A stretch of DNA of 64,000 nt from Sphingobium lactosutens DS20 (lineage in GTDB: Bacteria > Pseudomonadota > Alphaproteobacteria > Sphingomonadales > Sphingomonadaceae). Made by a program: the position numbers and the translations under genes. Below are positions 55,997 through 63,852 of this stretch, in pieces; the first letter of the stretch is position 1, and each line of letters opens with the position of its first letter. The stretch covers positions 1 to 64,000 of the forward strand of contig NZ_ATDP01000076.1 in the NCBI RefSeq assembly GCF_000445105.1. The letters run 5' to 3'. Under the pieces are notes generated by a model. It did not search any database. It saw only the letters and a list, made by a program, of their open reading frames with translations, and had not been told where the DNA came from.

Positions 55997-56941
55997 ATGG
56001 TAAGTTTTCTGGAATTCGAAAAGCCGATCGCGGAGCTGGAAGCACGCATCGTGGAATTGCGTGCCACCGCGAGCGTGGGCGACATCAATATCGATGGCGA
56101 GATCGCGACGCTGGAGCAGCGCGCGGCCAAGCTGCTGGCCGACACCTATGCCAAGCTGACGCCGTGGCAGAAGACGCAGGTGGCGCGCCATCCCGACCGA
56201 CCGCACTTCAAGGATTATGTCGCGGGGCTGTTCGACAATTTCATGCCGCTGGCCGGCGACCGCGCCTTTGCCGACGATCAGGCGATCCTGGGCGGATTCG
56301 CGACGCTGGGCGAGCGCAAGGTCATGGTGATCGGCCATGAAAAGGGCGACGATACGGCAAGCCGCGTGCGCCACAATTTCGGCATGGCCAAGCCCGAAGG
56401 CTATCGCAAGGCGATCCGCCTGATGCAACTGGCCGACCGCTTCGGCCTGCCGGTGGTGACGCTGGTCGACACGTCAGGCGCTTTCCCCGGCGTGCAGGCG
56501 GAGGAGCGCGGCCAGGCCGAAGCCATTGCGCGATCAACCGAGGCATGCCTGAAGCTGGGCGTGCCGATGGTGGCCGCGGTGGTGGGCGAAGGCGGATCGG
56601 GCGGCGCGGTTGCGCTGGCGGCCGCCAATCGCGTGCTGATGTTCGAACATGCGGTCTATTCGGTGATCTCCCCCGAAGGCTGCGCGTCGATCCTGTGGCG
56701 CACCGCCGACAAGGCGAGTGATGCGGCGACCGCGATGCAGGTGACGGCGCAACATCTGAAAGGGCTGGGCGTCATCGACCGGATCGTGGCCGAGCCGGTG
56801 GGCGGCGCGCATCGCGAACCGGTCGAGGCGATCGCCAATCTGGGCGCGGCGATCGAGGCCGAACTGGATTCGCTCGACGCGATGGACGCCGATGCGCTGC
56901 GCACCGACCGGGCGGACAAGTTTCTGGCGATCGGCGCCTGA
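55997..56941 (+). CDS. accA: Acetyl-CoA carboxylase carboxyltransferase subunit alpha
   Basis: It supplies malonyl-CoA for fatty-acid synthesis with AccB, AccC and AccD. The 314-residue product starts with the [20 protein letters not shown] helix and has the carboxyltransferase core ([55 protein letters not shown]). The length is typical. It is immediately downstream of xerD (11 bp). No accD is in the window. Confidence 0.97.
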   Translation: MVSFLEFEKPIAELEARIVELRATASVGDINIDGEIATLEQRAAKLLADTYAKLTPWQKTQVARHPDRPHFKDYVAGLFDNFMPLAGDRAFADDQAILGGFATLGERKVMVIGHEKGDDTASRVRHNFGMAKPEGYRKAIRLMQLADRFGLPVVTLVDTSGAFPGVQAEERGQAEAIARSTEACLKLGVPMVAAVVGEGGSGGAVALAAANRVLMFEHAVYSVISPEGCASILWRTADKASDAATAMQVTAQHLKGLGVIDRIVAEPVGGAHREPVEAIANLGAAIEAELDSLDAMDADALRTDRADKFLAIGA

Positions 56942-57026
56942 TCGCCTGACGACATTGTCACGGAACGTCCCGCCGGGGTTGCTTGTTACGTCAGGGTAAT
57001 GGCGTAACTTCCAGGGGTGAGGGTGT

Positions 57027-58499
57027 ATGAAGTGGACTTTGGCGCTGGGCGGCACCGGCGCGGCGCTGGCGATGGTCTTGAGCGCGCCAGCGGTGATCGG
57101 GCAGCAGCGGGCGATCCGCACTGTGTCGTCGATCAGCCAGCAGGACAAGGCGTCGGGCGCAAAGCAACATCCTGAATTGCTGAAGGAATTTGGCGGTCCC
57201 TATGCGGGGCCGCAGGCGCGCTATGTCGAGACGGTGGGGCGGCGCATTGCCGTGCAGTCGGGCCTGTCCAATGCGCAGAGCGACTTCACCGTCACCTTGC
57301 TCAATTCCCCGGTCAACAACGCCTTCGCGATTCCCGGCGGCTATGTCTATGTGACGCGCCAGTTGATGGCGCTGATGAATGACGAGGCCGAACTGGCGGG
57401 CGTGCTGGGCCATGAGGTCGGCCATGTCGCCGCGCAGCATGGGCAGAGGCGGCAGAAGACGGCGCAGCGCAACGCGATTGGCGGCGCATTGTTGCAGGTC
57501 CTGACCGGCGCGTTGCTGGGCGATTCGGGCTTTGCCGGGCTGATCCAGCGCGGCATCGGCACGGGCAGCCAGTTGCTGACGCTCAAATTTTCGCGCAGCC
57601 AGGAATATGAGGCGGATGACCTGGGCATCCGCTATCTGGCCGCGGGCGGCTATGATCCGCGCGCGCTGTCCGACATGCTGGCGTCGCTGGCGGCGCAGAG
57701 CAGTCTCGACGCGCGGGTGGCGGGCAGCGCGCGTTCCATGCCGGAATGGGCGAGCACCCACCCCGATCCCGCATCGCGCGTCGACCGCGCGGCACGCGAG
57801 GCGCAGGCCACGCGGTCGACCAGCACCACGCGCAATCGTGACGTGTTTCTCGCCGCGCTGGATGGCGTGCTCTATGGCGACGATCCCAAGCAGGGGGTGA
57901 TCGACGGCAACCGGTTCCGGCACCCCGACCTGCGGCTGAGCTTTGCCGCGCCGAGCGGGTTCGGGATGGAAAATGGCAGCGATGCGGTGTCGATCACGGG
58001 GTCCGGCGGGCAGGCGCAATTCGGGACCGCCGCCTATCGCGGCGATTTAAGCGCCTATATCGACGGCGTCTTTGCCGCCCTGGGCGATGGCAAGGGCGTG
58101 CCGGGCGGGGCGGTGAGCCGCACGACGATCAACGGCATTCCGGCCGCATGGCGCACGGTGCGGGCGACCAGCCAGTCGAGCCAGGTGGATGCAACGGTGA
58201 TTGCCTATGATTTTGGCGGCGGCAAGGCCTATCATTTCCTGCTGCTGACGCCGGCGGGGCGGGGCATCGGCCCCTTCACGTCCATGGTGCAGTCGGTTGA
58301 GCGGCTGTCGGCGAAGGATGCGGCGGCGATCAAGCCGCGCCGGATCGACGTAGTGACGGTGAAGGCGGGCGACACGGTTCAGTCCTTGAGCCGGCGCATG
58401 GCCTATAGCGACTTGCAGTTGGAACGGTTCCTGACGATCAACGCGCTGGACGCCAATGCGACGCTGCGGCCGGGGCAGAAGGTCAAGATCGTCGTCTGA
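57027..58499 (+). CDS. M48 family metalloprotease with C-terminal LysM-like domain
   Basis: A 490-residue exported peptidase of the BepA/YfgC type, likely acting on outer-membrane assembly or envelope quality. The signal peptide is TLALGGTGAALAMVLSAPAV. The HExxH is HEVGH at 129-133, with a downstream QEYEADDLGIRYL that supplies the third ligand. The central region resembles the protein quality-control M48 family. The C-terminal 50 residues (VTVKAGDTVQSLSRRM, then ITINALDANATLRPGQKV) fit a LysM fold, suggesting binding to peptidoglycan. A bidirectional terminator follows. Confidence 0.9.
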   Translation: MKWTLALGGTGAALAMVLSAPAVIGQQRAIRTVSSISQQDKASGAKQHPELLKEFGGPYAGPQARYVETVGRRIAVQSGLSNAQSDFTVTLLNSPVNNAFAIPGGYVYVTRQLMALMNDEAELAGVLGHEVGHVAAQHGQRRQKTAQRNAIGGALLQVLTGALLGDSGFAGLIQRGIGTGSQLLTLKFSRSQEYEADDLGIRYLAAGGYDPRALSDMLASLAAQSSLDARVAGSARSMPEWASTHPDPASRVDRAAREAQATRSTSTTRNRDVFLAALDGVLYGDDPKQGVIDGNRFRHPDLRLSFAAPSGFGMENGSDAVSITGSGGQAQFGTAAYRGDLSAYIDGVFAALGDGKGVPGGAVSRTTINGIPAAWRTVRATSQSSQVDATVIAYDFGGGKAYHFLLLTPAGRGIGPFTSMVQSVERLSAKDAAAIKPRRIDVVTVKAGDTVQSLSRRMAYSDLQLERFLTINALDANATLRPGQKVKIVV

Positions 58500-58518
58500 G
58501 GCCGGATCAGGACAATAT

Positions 58519-58554
58519 AAAAGGGCGGCGGACATGGTGTCCGCCGCCCTTTTT
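58519..58554. terminator. Bidirectional terminator between the M48 gene and flp pilin
   Basis: A long perfect stem (AAAGGGCGGCGGAC with GTCCGCCGCCCTTT) closes the loop ATGGT and is followed by TT; the A-run before it serves the reverse strand. It ends both convergent transcripts. Confidence 0.85.
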
Positions 58555-58574
58555 CAATCAGTCAGTGTCGCGAC

Positions 58575-58739
58575 TTACTGGTCCAGGTTGTCGCTGACGC
58601 TGTTGAAGGTGTTCTTCAGGTTGCCACCCAGGCTGGTCATGGCGCCGATGGCGGCGACAGCGATAAGCGCGGCGATCAGGCCGTATTCAATCGCGGTGGC
58701 ACCCTTTTCATTCTTCAGCATCTTACGGACGAACTGCAT
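58575..58739 (-). CDS. Flp/Fap-type pilin
   Basis: A 54-residue type IVb pilin precursor: QFVRKMLKNEKGATAIEYGL, with a prepilin-peptidase site after Gly (KG/ATAIEYG), then the hydrophobic helix IAALIAVAAIGAM. The C-terminus is SLGGNLKNTFNSVSDNLDQ. AAGGAG lies 7 bases before the ATG. Normal length for the family. No tad/cpa assembly genes are in the window, so any pilus must be built by genes elsewhere. A terminator follows its stop. Confidence 0.88.
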   Translation of the reverse strand: MQFVRKMLKNEKGATAIEYGLIAALIAVAAIGAMTSLGGNLKNTFNSVSDNLDQ

Positions 58740-58878
58740 TTCATGTCTCCTTGATGGACATACGCACTAAAACTACCCCGCCGCCCCCGTGTGATTTGTT
58801 CGTGGTCAGCGAAAACCGAACTACCGTCTTTCGGTTGAAAATTGTTTAATGGTCGTTGGGACTGTAAAAATCTTATAG

Positions 58879-59064
58879 TTAAGCGTTGGTAACCTTATTA
58901 TCGACGTCGTCCCACATATGGATGGTCCGTTCAGCGACGTTGGATAAAGCGACCAGCATGGCGAGCACGATCATCGCGAGGATGAGGCCATATTCGACCG
59001 CCGTGGCCCCGCGTTCGCATTTGATGAGCCCCTGTCGGGCGATGATGTCGATAAGCCCGCGCAT
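58879..59064 (-). CDS. Second Flp-like pilin
   Basis: A 61-residue protein with a similar leader and cleavage motif (KCERGATAVEYGLI), a hydrophobic helix (LAMIVLAMLVALS) and a longer polar tail (AERTIHMWDDVDNK). It is upstream of the first pilin on the same strand, with a 139-bp AT-rich gap, so they may be separate transcripts. A divergent copy could act as a minor pilin. Its tail Trp/Asp/His content is unlike the first pilin. Confidence 0.8.
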   Translation of the reverse strand: MRGLIDIIARQGLIKCERGATAVEYGLILAMIVLAMLVALSNVAERTIHMWDDVDNKVTNA

Positions 59065-59149
59065 GCGTGTCCCCAGTTCGCTACAGACAGTCCCGGACAG
59101 ATGTGTAAAGCGGGGAGGGTTAACAAATAGCCCTTGAGTATCCCCTGAA

Positions 59150-59557
59150 ATGACGTCTTTTTCTCCCCTGCTGGTAGTCGCTGTCGCTTTGGTGGACGCC
59201 GAGGGGCGGGTGTTGTTGCAGCAGCGCCCGCCGGGCAAGCCCATGGCGGGCCTGTGGGAATTTCCCGGCGGCAAGGTCGAGGCGGGGGAAACGCCCGAAG
59301 CCGCGCTGGTGCGCGAACTGGAGGAAGAACTGGGTATCGCGACGCAGGAAAGCTGCCTCGCGCCGGCGAGTTTCGCCAGCGAAGCGCTGGGCGACCGGCA
59401 TTTGCTGCTGCTGCTCTATGTCTGCCGCAAATGGCGCGGGGTGCCCGAAGCGCGTCATGCGACCGCGCTCAGCTGGAAGCGGCCGGCGCAGATGTATGCG
59501 CTGGACATGCCGCCCGCGGATCTGCCGCTGATCGGGCTGCTGGACGCCTTGCTGTAA
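59150..59557 (+). CDS. mutT: 8-oxo-dGTP diphosphatase MutT
   Basis: It removes oxidised dGTP from the nucleotide pool to prevent mutation. The 135-residue product has the Nudix box GGKVEAGETPEAALVRELEEELGI (GX5EX7REUXEEXGU; first 20 shown in the family pattern). The length and the FPGG loop fit MutT. It is followed by a strong terminator. Confidence 0.93.
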   Translation: MTSFSPLLVVAVALVDAEGRVLLQQRPPGKPMAGLWEFPGGKVEAGETPEAALVRELEEELGIATQESCLAPASFASEALGDRHLLLLLYVCRKWRGVPEARHATALSWKRPAQMYALDMPPADLPLIGLLDALL

Positions 59558-59561
59558 CGAC

Positions 59562-59597
59562 AAAGGGGGGGCGCCTTGCCCAGGCACGCCCCCTTTT
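59562..59597 (+). terminator. Intrinsic terminator after mutT
   Basis: A stem of AAAGGGGG pairs with CCCCCTTTT across a GC-rich loop. Followed by AG, with four T in the right arm. It ends mutT. Confidence 0.7.
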
Positions 59598-59624
59598 AGA
59601 GCGCCGAGCGTAAAATCGGGATCA

Positions 59625-59733
59625 CTTATTTCCGTTTGCCCTGAGTAGTCGCTGAGCCTGTCGAAGCGGCGTATCAAAGGGTCCTTCGATACAGGCCCTC
59701 GACGAGCTCGGTCCTTAGTCAGGACGAACGGGT
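59625..59733. repeat. Long inverted repeat, CGTTCGT...ACGAACG family
   Basis: The second copy of the element at 19410. The ends are CCGTTTGCCCTGAGT and AGTCAGGACGAACGG; inner arms GCTGAGCCTGTCGAAG, GTATCAAAGG/CCTTCGATAC and GACGAGCTCGG pair imperfectly. It lies between the convergent mutT and bfr genes, again at a place where two transcripts meet. Confidence 0.72.
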
Positions 59734-59776
59734 CAGATTTATGGCTCGATGCTCTAGCTGCGCGTCTGCGCCGCGA

Positions 59777-60256
59777 TCAGTCCTCGGCGGGGCGGCTTTG
59801 CAGCTGGATATAATTCTGTATGCCCATGCGTTCGATCATTTCGAACTGGGTTTCCAGCGTGTCGACATGCTCCTCCTCGCTCTTGAGGATATAGTCGAAC
59901 AGGTCGCGGCTGACGAAATCGCGGATCGATTCGCAATGGGCGATCGCTTCGCGCAGGACCGGCAACGCCTCATATTCCAGCTCAAGGTCGGCTTTGAGGA
60001 TTTCCTCCACCGTCTCGCCGATCTTGAGGCGGCCGAGCAGCTGGAAATTGGGCAAGCCGTCGAGGAACAGGATGCGCTCCGCCAGCTTGTCGGCATGCTT
60101 CATCTCGTCGATGGATTCTTCATATTCGAACTTGGCGAGCTTCTTGATGCCCCAATGGTCGAGCATGCGGTAATGGAGGAAATATTGGTTGATCGCGGTC
60201 AACTCATTCTTGAGGACCTCGTTCAGATATTCGATGACCTTGGCGTCGCCCTTCAT
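59777..60256 (-). CDS. bfr: Bacterioferritin
   Basis: A 24-mer iron-storage protein with haem. The 159-residue product has all di-iron ligands at the E. coli numbering: Glu18, Glu51, His54, Glu94, Glu127, His130, and the haem ligand Met52. It stores iron under aerobic conditions. It is downstream of bfd on the same strand, with a 147-bp gap that includes a candidate iron-regulator box. Confidence 0.96.
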   Translation of the reverse strand: MKGDAKVIEYLNEVLKNELTAINQYFLHYRMLDHWGIKKLAKFEYEESIDEMKHADKLAERILFLDGLPNFQLLGRLKIGETVEEILKADLELEYEALPVLREAIAHCESIRDFVSRDLFDYILKSEEEHVDTLETQFEMIERMGIQNYIQLQSRPAED

Positions 60257-60382
60257 GGCGCTATACTCCGAATAGCGGGAACGGAGCGACTATAGCGGGG
60301 CGGATAGCGGCTGTTAAGCTGAAAAACCGCAGAAATCAACCATTTATTGCGATGCTATTGCTTCGGGTTCGCGCGTATGGGC

Positions 60383-60397
60383 TGCGCATGATTTGCA
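60383..60397. promoter_or_regulatory. Candidate iron box in the bfd-bfr gap
   Basis: TGCGCATGATTTGCA is an imperfect dyad (9 of 15 positions) near the bfd stop, resembling a Fur or Irr-type site. It lies about 127 bp upstream of the bfr start. Weak evidence. Confidence 0.25.
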
Positions 60398-60403
60398 TTT
60401 GTG

Positions 60404-60574
60404 TCAGGCGGACGCGCGCTCGGCTGCGATGATCGTGCGGGCGAAGGACACGCACTGGCCGCATTTGGGGCGGCGGCCATATTGGGCATAGGCGCTGCAA
60501 GGCGTGTCCGCGCCGTTGCGCGCGGCTTCCCGCACGTCTTTTTCCCGAATGGCATTACAAACGCAGACGACCAT
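60404..60574 (-). CDS. bfd: Bacterioferritin-associated ferredoxin Bfd
   Basis: A 56-residue [2Fe-2S] protein that reduces the bacterioferritin core to release iron. The four cluster ligands are exactly placed: Cys4, Cys6, Cys38 and Cys41 (MVVCVCNAIREKDVREAA and KCGQC). The start has AAGGAGAG about 10 bases upstream. It is too short for routine calling. It sits in front of bfr, the natural partner order. Confidence 0.93.
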   Translation of the reverse strand: MVVCVCNAIREKDVREAARNGADTPCSAYAQYGRRPKCGQCVSFARTIIAAERASA

Positions 60575-60613
60575 ATGCGATGCTCTCCTGTGCCAAGGAG
60601 AGATAGCCTATAT

Positions 60614-60636
60614 GATAATAGGTCGCAATAGTAATC
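60614..60636. promoter_or_regulatory. Candidate Fur-like box upstream of bfd
   Basis: An imperfect palindrome in an AT-rich stretch (GATAAT at the left, GTAATC at the right, 11 bp between) lies 40 bp upstream of the bfd start and overlaps the last codons of the DUF418 gene. The shape is like a Fur box; iron control of bfd would fit. Confidence 0.35.
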
Positions 60637-61855
60637 AGCTGCTCTTGCGAATCTTTTGCGGTTGCGCGCGAACCAGGCTGCGCCAGAGCCATTCGGCGGG
60701 GCCGATGGCGAATCGATTGGCATAGGGCTGCGACCAGAGCAGCATCGCCGCCCAGCCCACGGCGACGAACAACGGCAGCGCGCCGAGCGGGACATGGGCA
60801 AAATTGCCAAGGCCCCAGCCATAGAAGATGGTGGTCATGAGGAGGCTGGTGCCCAGATAATTGCTGAGCGCGAGGCGGCCGGCAGCGCCCAGGCGCGAGG
60901 CGAGGGGATGGCCGGGATTGCGGGCGAAAAGCCAGAGGATGAGCGCGGCCCAGCCAACGCTCAGCGGCACGCGGAAGGGGAAGGACCAGGCAAGCGCGGT
61001 GCCGAGCGCCGGCAGCGCGGCAAAGCCGCTGGCCCAGACCCAGGCCGCCAGCGCGATCATCGGCGGCACGCCGATCAGGAAGCAATGGCGGGCGGTGCGG
61101 CGATATTGTTCCGCATCCCAGCGGCCGGTGAGAAAACCGCTTTTAAGCATGGCCATGCCAAGCAGCATGAAGCCGAGCGTTTCGAGCGCGCTGAGCATGA
61201 AGCCCAGCGACCAGCTGCGTGGCAAATCGACGATCTTGTGCAACAGGATGGAGAGGAAATCGCCGCGGTACAGGGCAATTTCCCGCTGAACCACGGGACT
61301 GGCGGGGTCGGACAGGCTGGCGGCGAAGGAGGCGAAGCCCGCGCCCCCGCCGCTGGCGTGGCTCCAGGCGTAGAAGGACGCGACATAGCCGGCGACGAGC
61401 AGGAAATGCAGCAGGAAGAACAGGAATGCGGCCTTCACCAGCTGCATCGGGTCGCGATGGACGAAGCGCAGCGCGGCAAGCCCGACGAGCGCATAGAGCG
61501 TCAAGATGTCGCCCCACCAGAGCAGCAGATAATGCGCCGCGCCAATGACGAACAGCCAGCCCGCGCGGACCATCTGGGTGCGGGCGCCGTTGCGCCCGGC
61601 CATCTCCTCCCGGTCGATCAGCAGCAGCATCGATGCGCCGAACAGCATTGCGAACAGCCCGCGCATCTTGCCATCGACCAGGATCAGGCTGGTCGCCCAG
61701 AAGGCGATGTCGCCCGCCGAGAGCGGGCCGGCGGCGGCCGGATCGATATAGGCGCTTTGCGGCTGGGCGAAGGCGGTGATGTTCATCCACAATATACCCA
61801 TGACCGCGCAGCCGCGCAGAACGTCCATGGCGGGAATGCGGGAGGAGGGGGGCAT
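60635..61855 (-). CDS. DUF418-domain membrane protein
   Basis: A 406-residue multi-pass protein of the YeiB/DUF418 type. The N-terminus ends the cytosolic leader in RIPAMDVLRGCAVMGILWMN, and about ten hydrophobic segments follow. The C-terminal domain (GRLALSNYLGTSLLMTTIFY) is the conserved DUF418 core. No enzymatic role is known; the family may relate to acyl transfer or envelope processes. Its stop overlaps the Fur-like box of bfd. Confidence 0.85.
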   Translation of the reverse strand: MPPSSRIPAMDVLRGCAVMGILWMNITAFAQPQSAYIDPAAAGPLSAGDIAFWATSLILVDGKMRGLFAMLFGASMLLLIDREEMAGRNGARTQMVRAGWLFVIGAAHYLLLWWGDILTLYALVGLAALRFVHRDPMQLVKAAFLFFLLHFLLVAGYVASFYAWSHASGGGAGFASFAASLSDPASPVVQREIALYRGDFLSILLHKIVDLPRSWSLGFMLSALETLGFMLLGMAMLKSGFLTGRWDAEQYRRTARHCFLIGVPPMIALAAWVWASGFAALPALGTALAWSFPFRVPLSVGWAALILWLFARNPGHPLASRLGAAGRLALSNYLGTSLLMTTIFYGWGLGNFAHVPLGALPLFVAVGWAAMLLWSQPYANRFAIGPAEWLWRSLVRAQPQKIRKSS

Positions 61856-61912
61856 GGGGAAATCCTTGAAGATGCTGGTCAGCGGCGAACGGCTCTGCCA
61901 AGGGGCCTAGCC

Positions 61913-62680
61913 ATGAACGAGGGGCGCAAGCAACGGATAAGCGACGCATTCGGCGCGGCGGCGACGCATTATGACGATCATGCCGGGCCGCAGCGCTTCG
62001 CCGCGCGGCTGGTGGCGGACCTGGCGCAGCGGCAACGCCCGAGTGGCGTCATGCGCATATTGGAGATTGGCTGCGGCACCGGATTGCTGACCCGCGACAT
62101 CCAGGCACGTTGGCCCGGCGCGCAGCTGGTCGTGACCGACCTGTCGCCCGCCATGCTGGACCGGGCGGCGGCGCACGGGCTGGTGGGCGGCACATTCCTG
62201 GCGATGGATGGGGAGTCGCCGCCGTTCGAGGGGCCGTGGTTCGACCTTATCCTGTCCAGCCTGGCCTTCCAGTGGTTTGACGATCTGCCGGGCGCGATCG
62301 GGCGGCTGGCGAGCCTGCTGACGCCTGGCGGAAGCCTGATCTTTTCGACCATGGGGCAGGACAGTTTTGCCGCCTGGCGCGCGGCGCATGATGCGTGCGG
62401 GGTGGCGGCCGGGGTGCCGGACTATCCGTCGCTGGAGGCGGTCCGGGCGATGCTGCGGGCGTATGACGACAGCTTCGCCTTTGACGAGCGCGTGCCGCTG
62501 GACAGCGGCGGCGCGCGCGGGCTGATCGCGCATTTGAAGGGCATCGGCGCGGTGGTGCCGGAGACGGGGCGCAGGCCCTTGACGCCGGCGCAGCTGCGCG
62601 CGGTCATGGCGGCGTTCGACGCTGCGGGCGGCACGGACGCCTATCAGATCCTGTTCGGCCGGGTGACGCGCGCGGGTTGA
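61913..62680 (+). CDS. SAM-dependent methyltransferase, BioC-like
   Basis: A 255-residue class I methyltransferase. The SAM motif is ILEIGCGTGLLTRDI. The N-terminal RISDAFGAAATHYDDHA and the downstream VVTDLSPAMLDRAAAH, LAFQWFDDL, LIFSTMGQDSF match malonyl-ACP O-methyltransferase (BioC), which opens biotin synthesis. No other bio genes are nearby, so the assignment is by similarity of motifs only. AGGGG precedes ATG 61913. It is divergent from the DUF418 gene. Confidence 0.75.
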   Translation: MNEGRKQRISDAFGAAATHYDDHAGPQRFAARLVADLAQRQRPSGVMRILEIGCGTGLLTRDIQARWPGAQLVVTDLSPAMLDRAAAHGLVGGTFLAMDGESPPFEGPWFDLILSSLAFQWFDDLPGAIGRLASLLTPGGSLIFSTMGQDSFAAWRAAHDACGVAAGVPDYPSLEAVRAMLRAYDDSFAFDERVPLDSGGARGLIAHLKGIGAVVPETGRRPLTPAQLRAVMAAFDAAGGTDAYQILFGRVTRAG

Positions 62681-62726
62681 GGGCGCAGCGGTTGCGCGGA
62701 GGCGCGCGGACTGGCATCCAGCGGCT

Positions 62727-63263
62727 ATGTCCCATGATGATCTGACCATCAGGCGGGCGGAACCGGCCGATGCCGCCGCCCTGTCCGCGCTCAAGCTCGC
62801 CGCGTTTCGGGAGACGTTTCTCCACGGCTTCGCCATTCCCTATCCAGCCGCCGATCTGGCGCGGTTCGAGGCGGATAGCTATGGCGAGGCGACGGTGGCG
62901 CGCGAACTCGCCGCGCCCGATCATGCGACCTGGGTCGCGCAGGCGCGCGACGGGCGGCTGCTTGCCTATGCCCATGCCGGTCCCTGCAAATTGCCGCACC
63001 CGCAGGCGTCGGCGGCGCAGGGGGAATTATACCAGCTCTATGCGCTCAATGCCGCGCAGGGCCAGGGCGTGGGCCGGGTGCTGATGGAGGCGGCGCAGGG
63101 CTGGCTGGCGCAGGCCTTTCCCGGTCCGCAGTGGCTCGGCGTATGGTCCGGCAACGCTCGGGCGCAGGCCTTCTATGCCAAGCGCGGCTTTGCGAAGGTC
63201 GGCGACTATGGATTCAAGGTCGGCGACTGGACCGATGCGGAGTTCATCTACCGGCGCGGGTGA
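62727..63263 (+). CDS. GNAT family N-acetyltransferase
   Basis: A 178-residue GNAT. The acetyl-CoA motif is LYALNAAQGQGVGRVLMEAA (Q/R-x-x-G-x-G/A variant), followed by WLGVWSGNARAQAFYAKRGF and the terminal Y/F strand. It has the standard alpha/beta order of GNATs of this size. The substrate cannot be predicted. It is 46 bp downstream of the methyltransferase gene in the same direction. Confidence 0.88.
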   Translation: MSHDDLTIRRAEPADAAALSALKLAAFRETFLHGFAIPYPAADLARFEADSYGEATVARELAAPDHATWVAQARDGRLLAYAHAGPCKLPHPQASAAQGELYQLYALNAAQGQGVGRVLMEAAQGWLAQAFPGPQWLGVWSGNARAQAFYAKRGFAKVGDYGFKVGDWTDAEFIYRRG

Positions 63264-63319
63264 TTGCGGGGTGGCGTCGCTGCGCGCCTTCGCGATGAAG
63301 ATGTGTGGCACGGCCTGGG

Positions 63320-63340
63320 TCCCCGCTTTCGCGGGGATGA
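63320..63340. repeat. REP-like palindrome left of the GIY-YIG gene
   Basis: A 7-bp stem (TCCCCGC/GCGGGGA) closes TTTC and is followed by TGAC. It is a family member like those at 63722 and 63784, 22 bp before the start of the GIY-YIG gene. Confidence 0.75.
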
Positions 63341-63361
63341 CGGAGGGGTTAGGTTGCGGGG

Positions 63362-63673
63362 ATGCGCGATCGCCACCCCTGCGTCTACATCCTCGCCAGC
63401 AAGCGTAACGGCACACTTTATATAGGCGTCACATCCGACCTGATCCGGCGCATGCACGAACACCGCACCGGGTCAGTCGCTGGCTTCACCCGTGAGTATG
63501 GCATCAAGCGGCTGATGTGGTTCGAACAGCATGCCACGATGGAAGAGGCCATCCTCCGCGAAAAGCGCCTCAAGAAATGGAACCGCGCCTGGAAGATCAC
63601 GCTGATCGAAGACTTGAACCCGCATTGGGACGACCTGGCTGTCGGCCTGGGTTTTGACCGCCTGCCAGACTGA
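63362..63673 (+). CDS. GIY-YIG nuclease-domain protein
   Basis: A 103-residue single-domain protein of the YhbQ-like GIY-YIG group. The motif is CVYILASKRNGTLYIGVTSD (Y-I-L ... Y-I-G), followed by LIRRMHEHRTGSVAGFTREY, with the conserved Arg and Glu (ATMEEAILREKRLKKWNR). The C-terminal helix is typical. The role is unknown; homologues are often scattered singletons. REP-like palindromes lie on both sides. Confidence 0.88.
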   Translation: MRDRHPCVYILASKRNGTLYIGVTSDLIRRMHEHRTGSVAGFTREYGIKRLMWFEQHATMEEAILREKRLKKWNRAWKITLIEDLNPHWDDLAVGLGFDRLPD

Positions 63674-63716
63674 CCCTGTCGCGCTCCGCTTCGTTAGAAC
63701 GGGATACAATCTCCAT

Positions 63717-63811
63717 CCGTCATCCCCGCGAAAGCGGGGATCCATCTCGCCATCGGCAATGACGTCGCGTGTCGAGACTTGGGTCCCCGCTTTCGCGGGG
63801 ATGACGGAGGG
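63717..63811. repeat. Composite REP-like pair right of the GIY-YIG gene
   Basis: Two inverted copies of the palindrome (ATCCCCGC-GAAA-GCGGGGAT at 63722-63741 and TCCCCGC-TTTC-GCGGGGA from 63784) face each other across about 42 bp, with CCGTCA/TGACGG flanks matching. Together they form a BIME-like double unit. A degenerate third fragment (GGCGGGGATGACGAAGG) follows near 63835. Confidence 0.8.
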
Positions 63812-63852
63812 GATCAGGGTTCGCCGTCCATTACGGCGGGGATGACGAAGGG

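Noticed and set aside
60656..61912. N-terminal 419-codon extension of the BioC-like frame
   Set aside because: It is antisense to the DUF418 gene, and the methyltransferase starts well at 61913 with its own ribosome-binding site.
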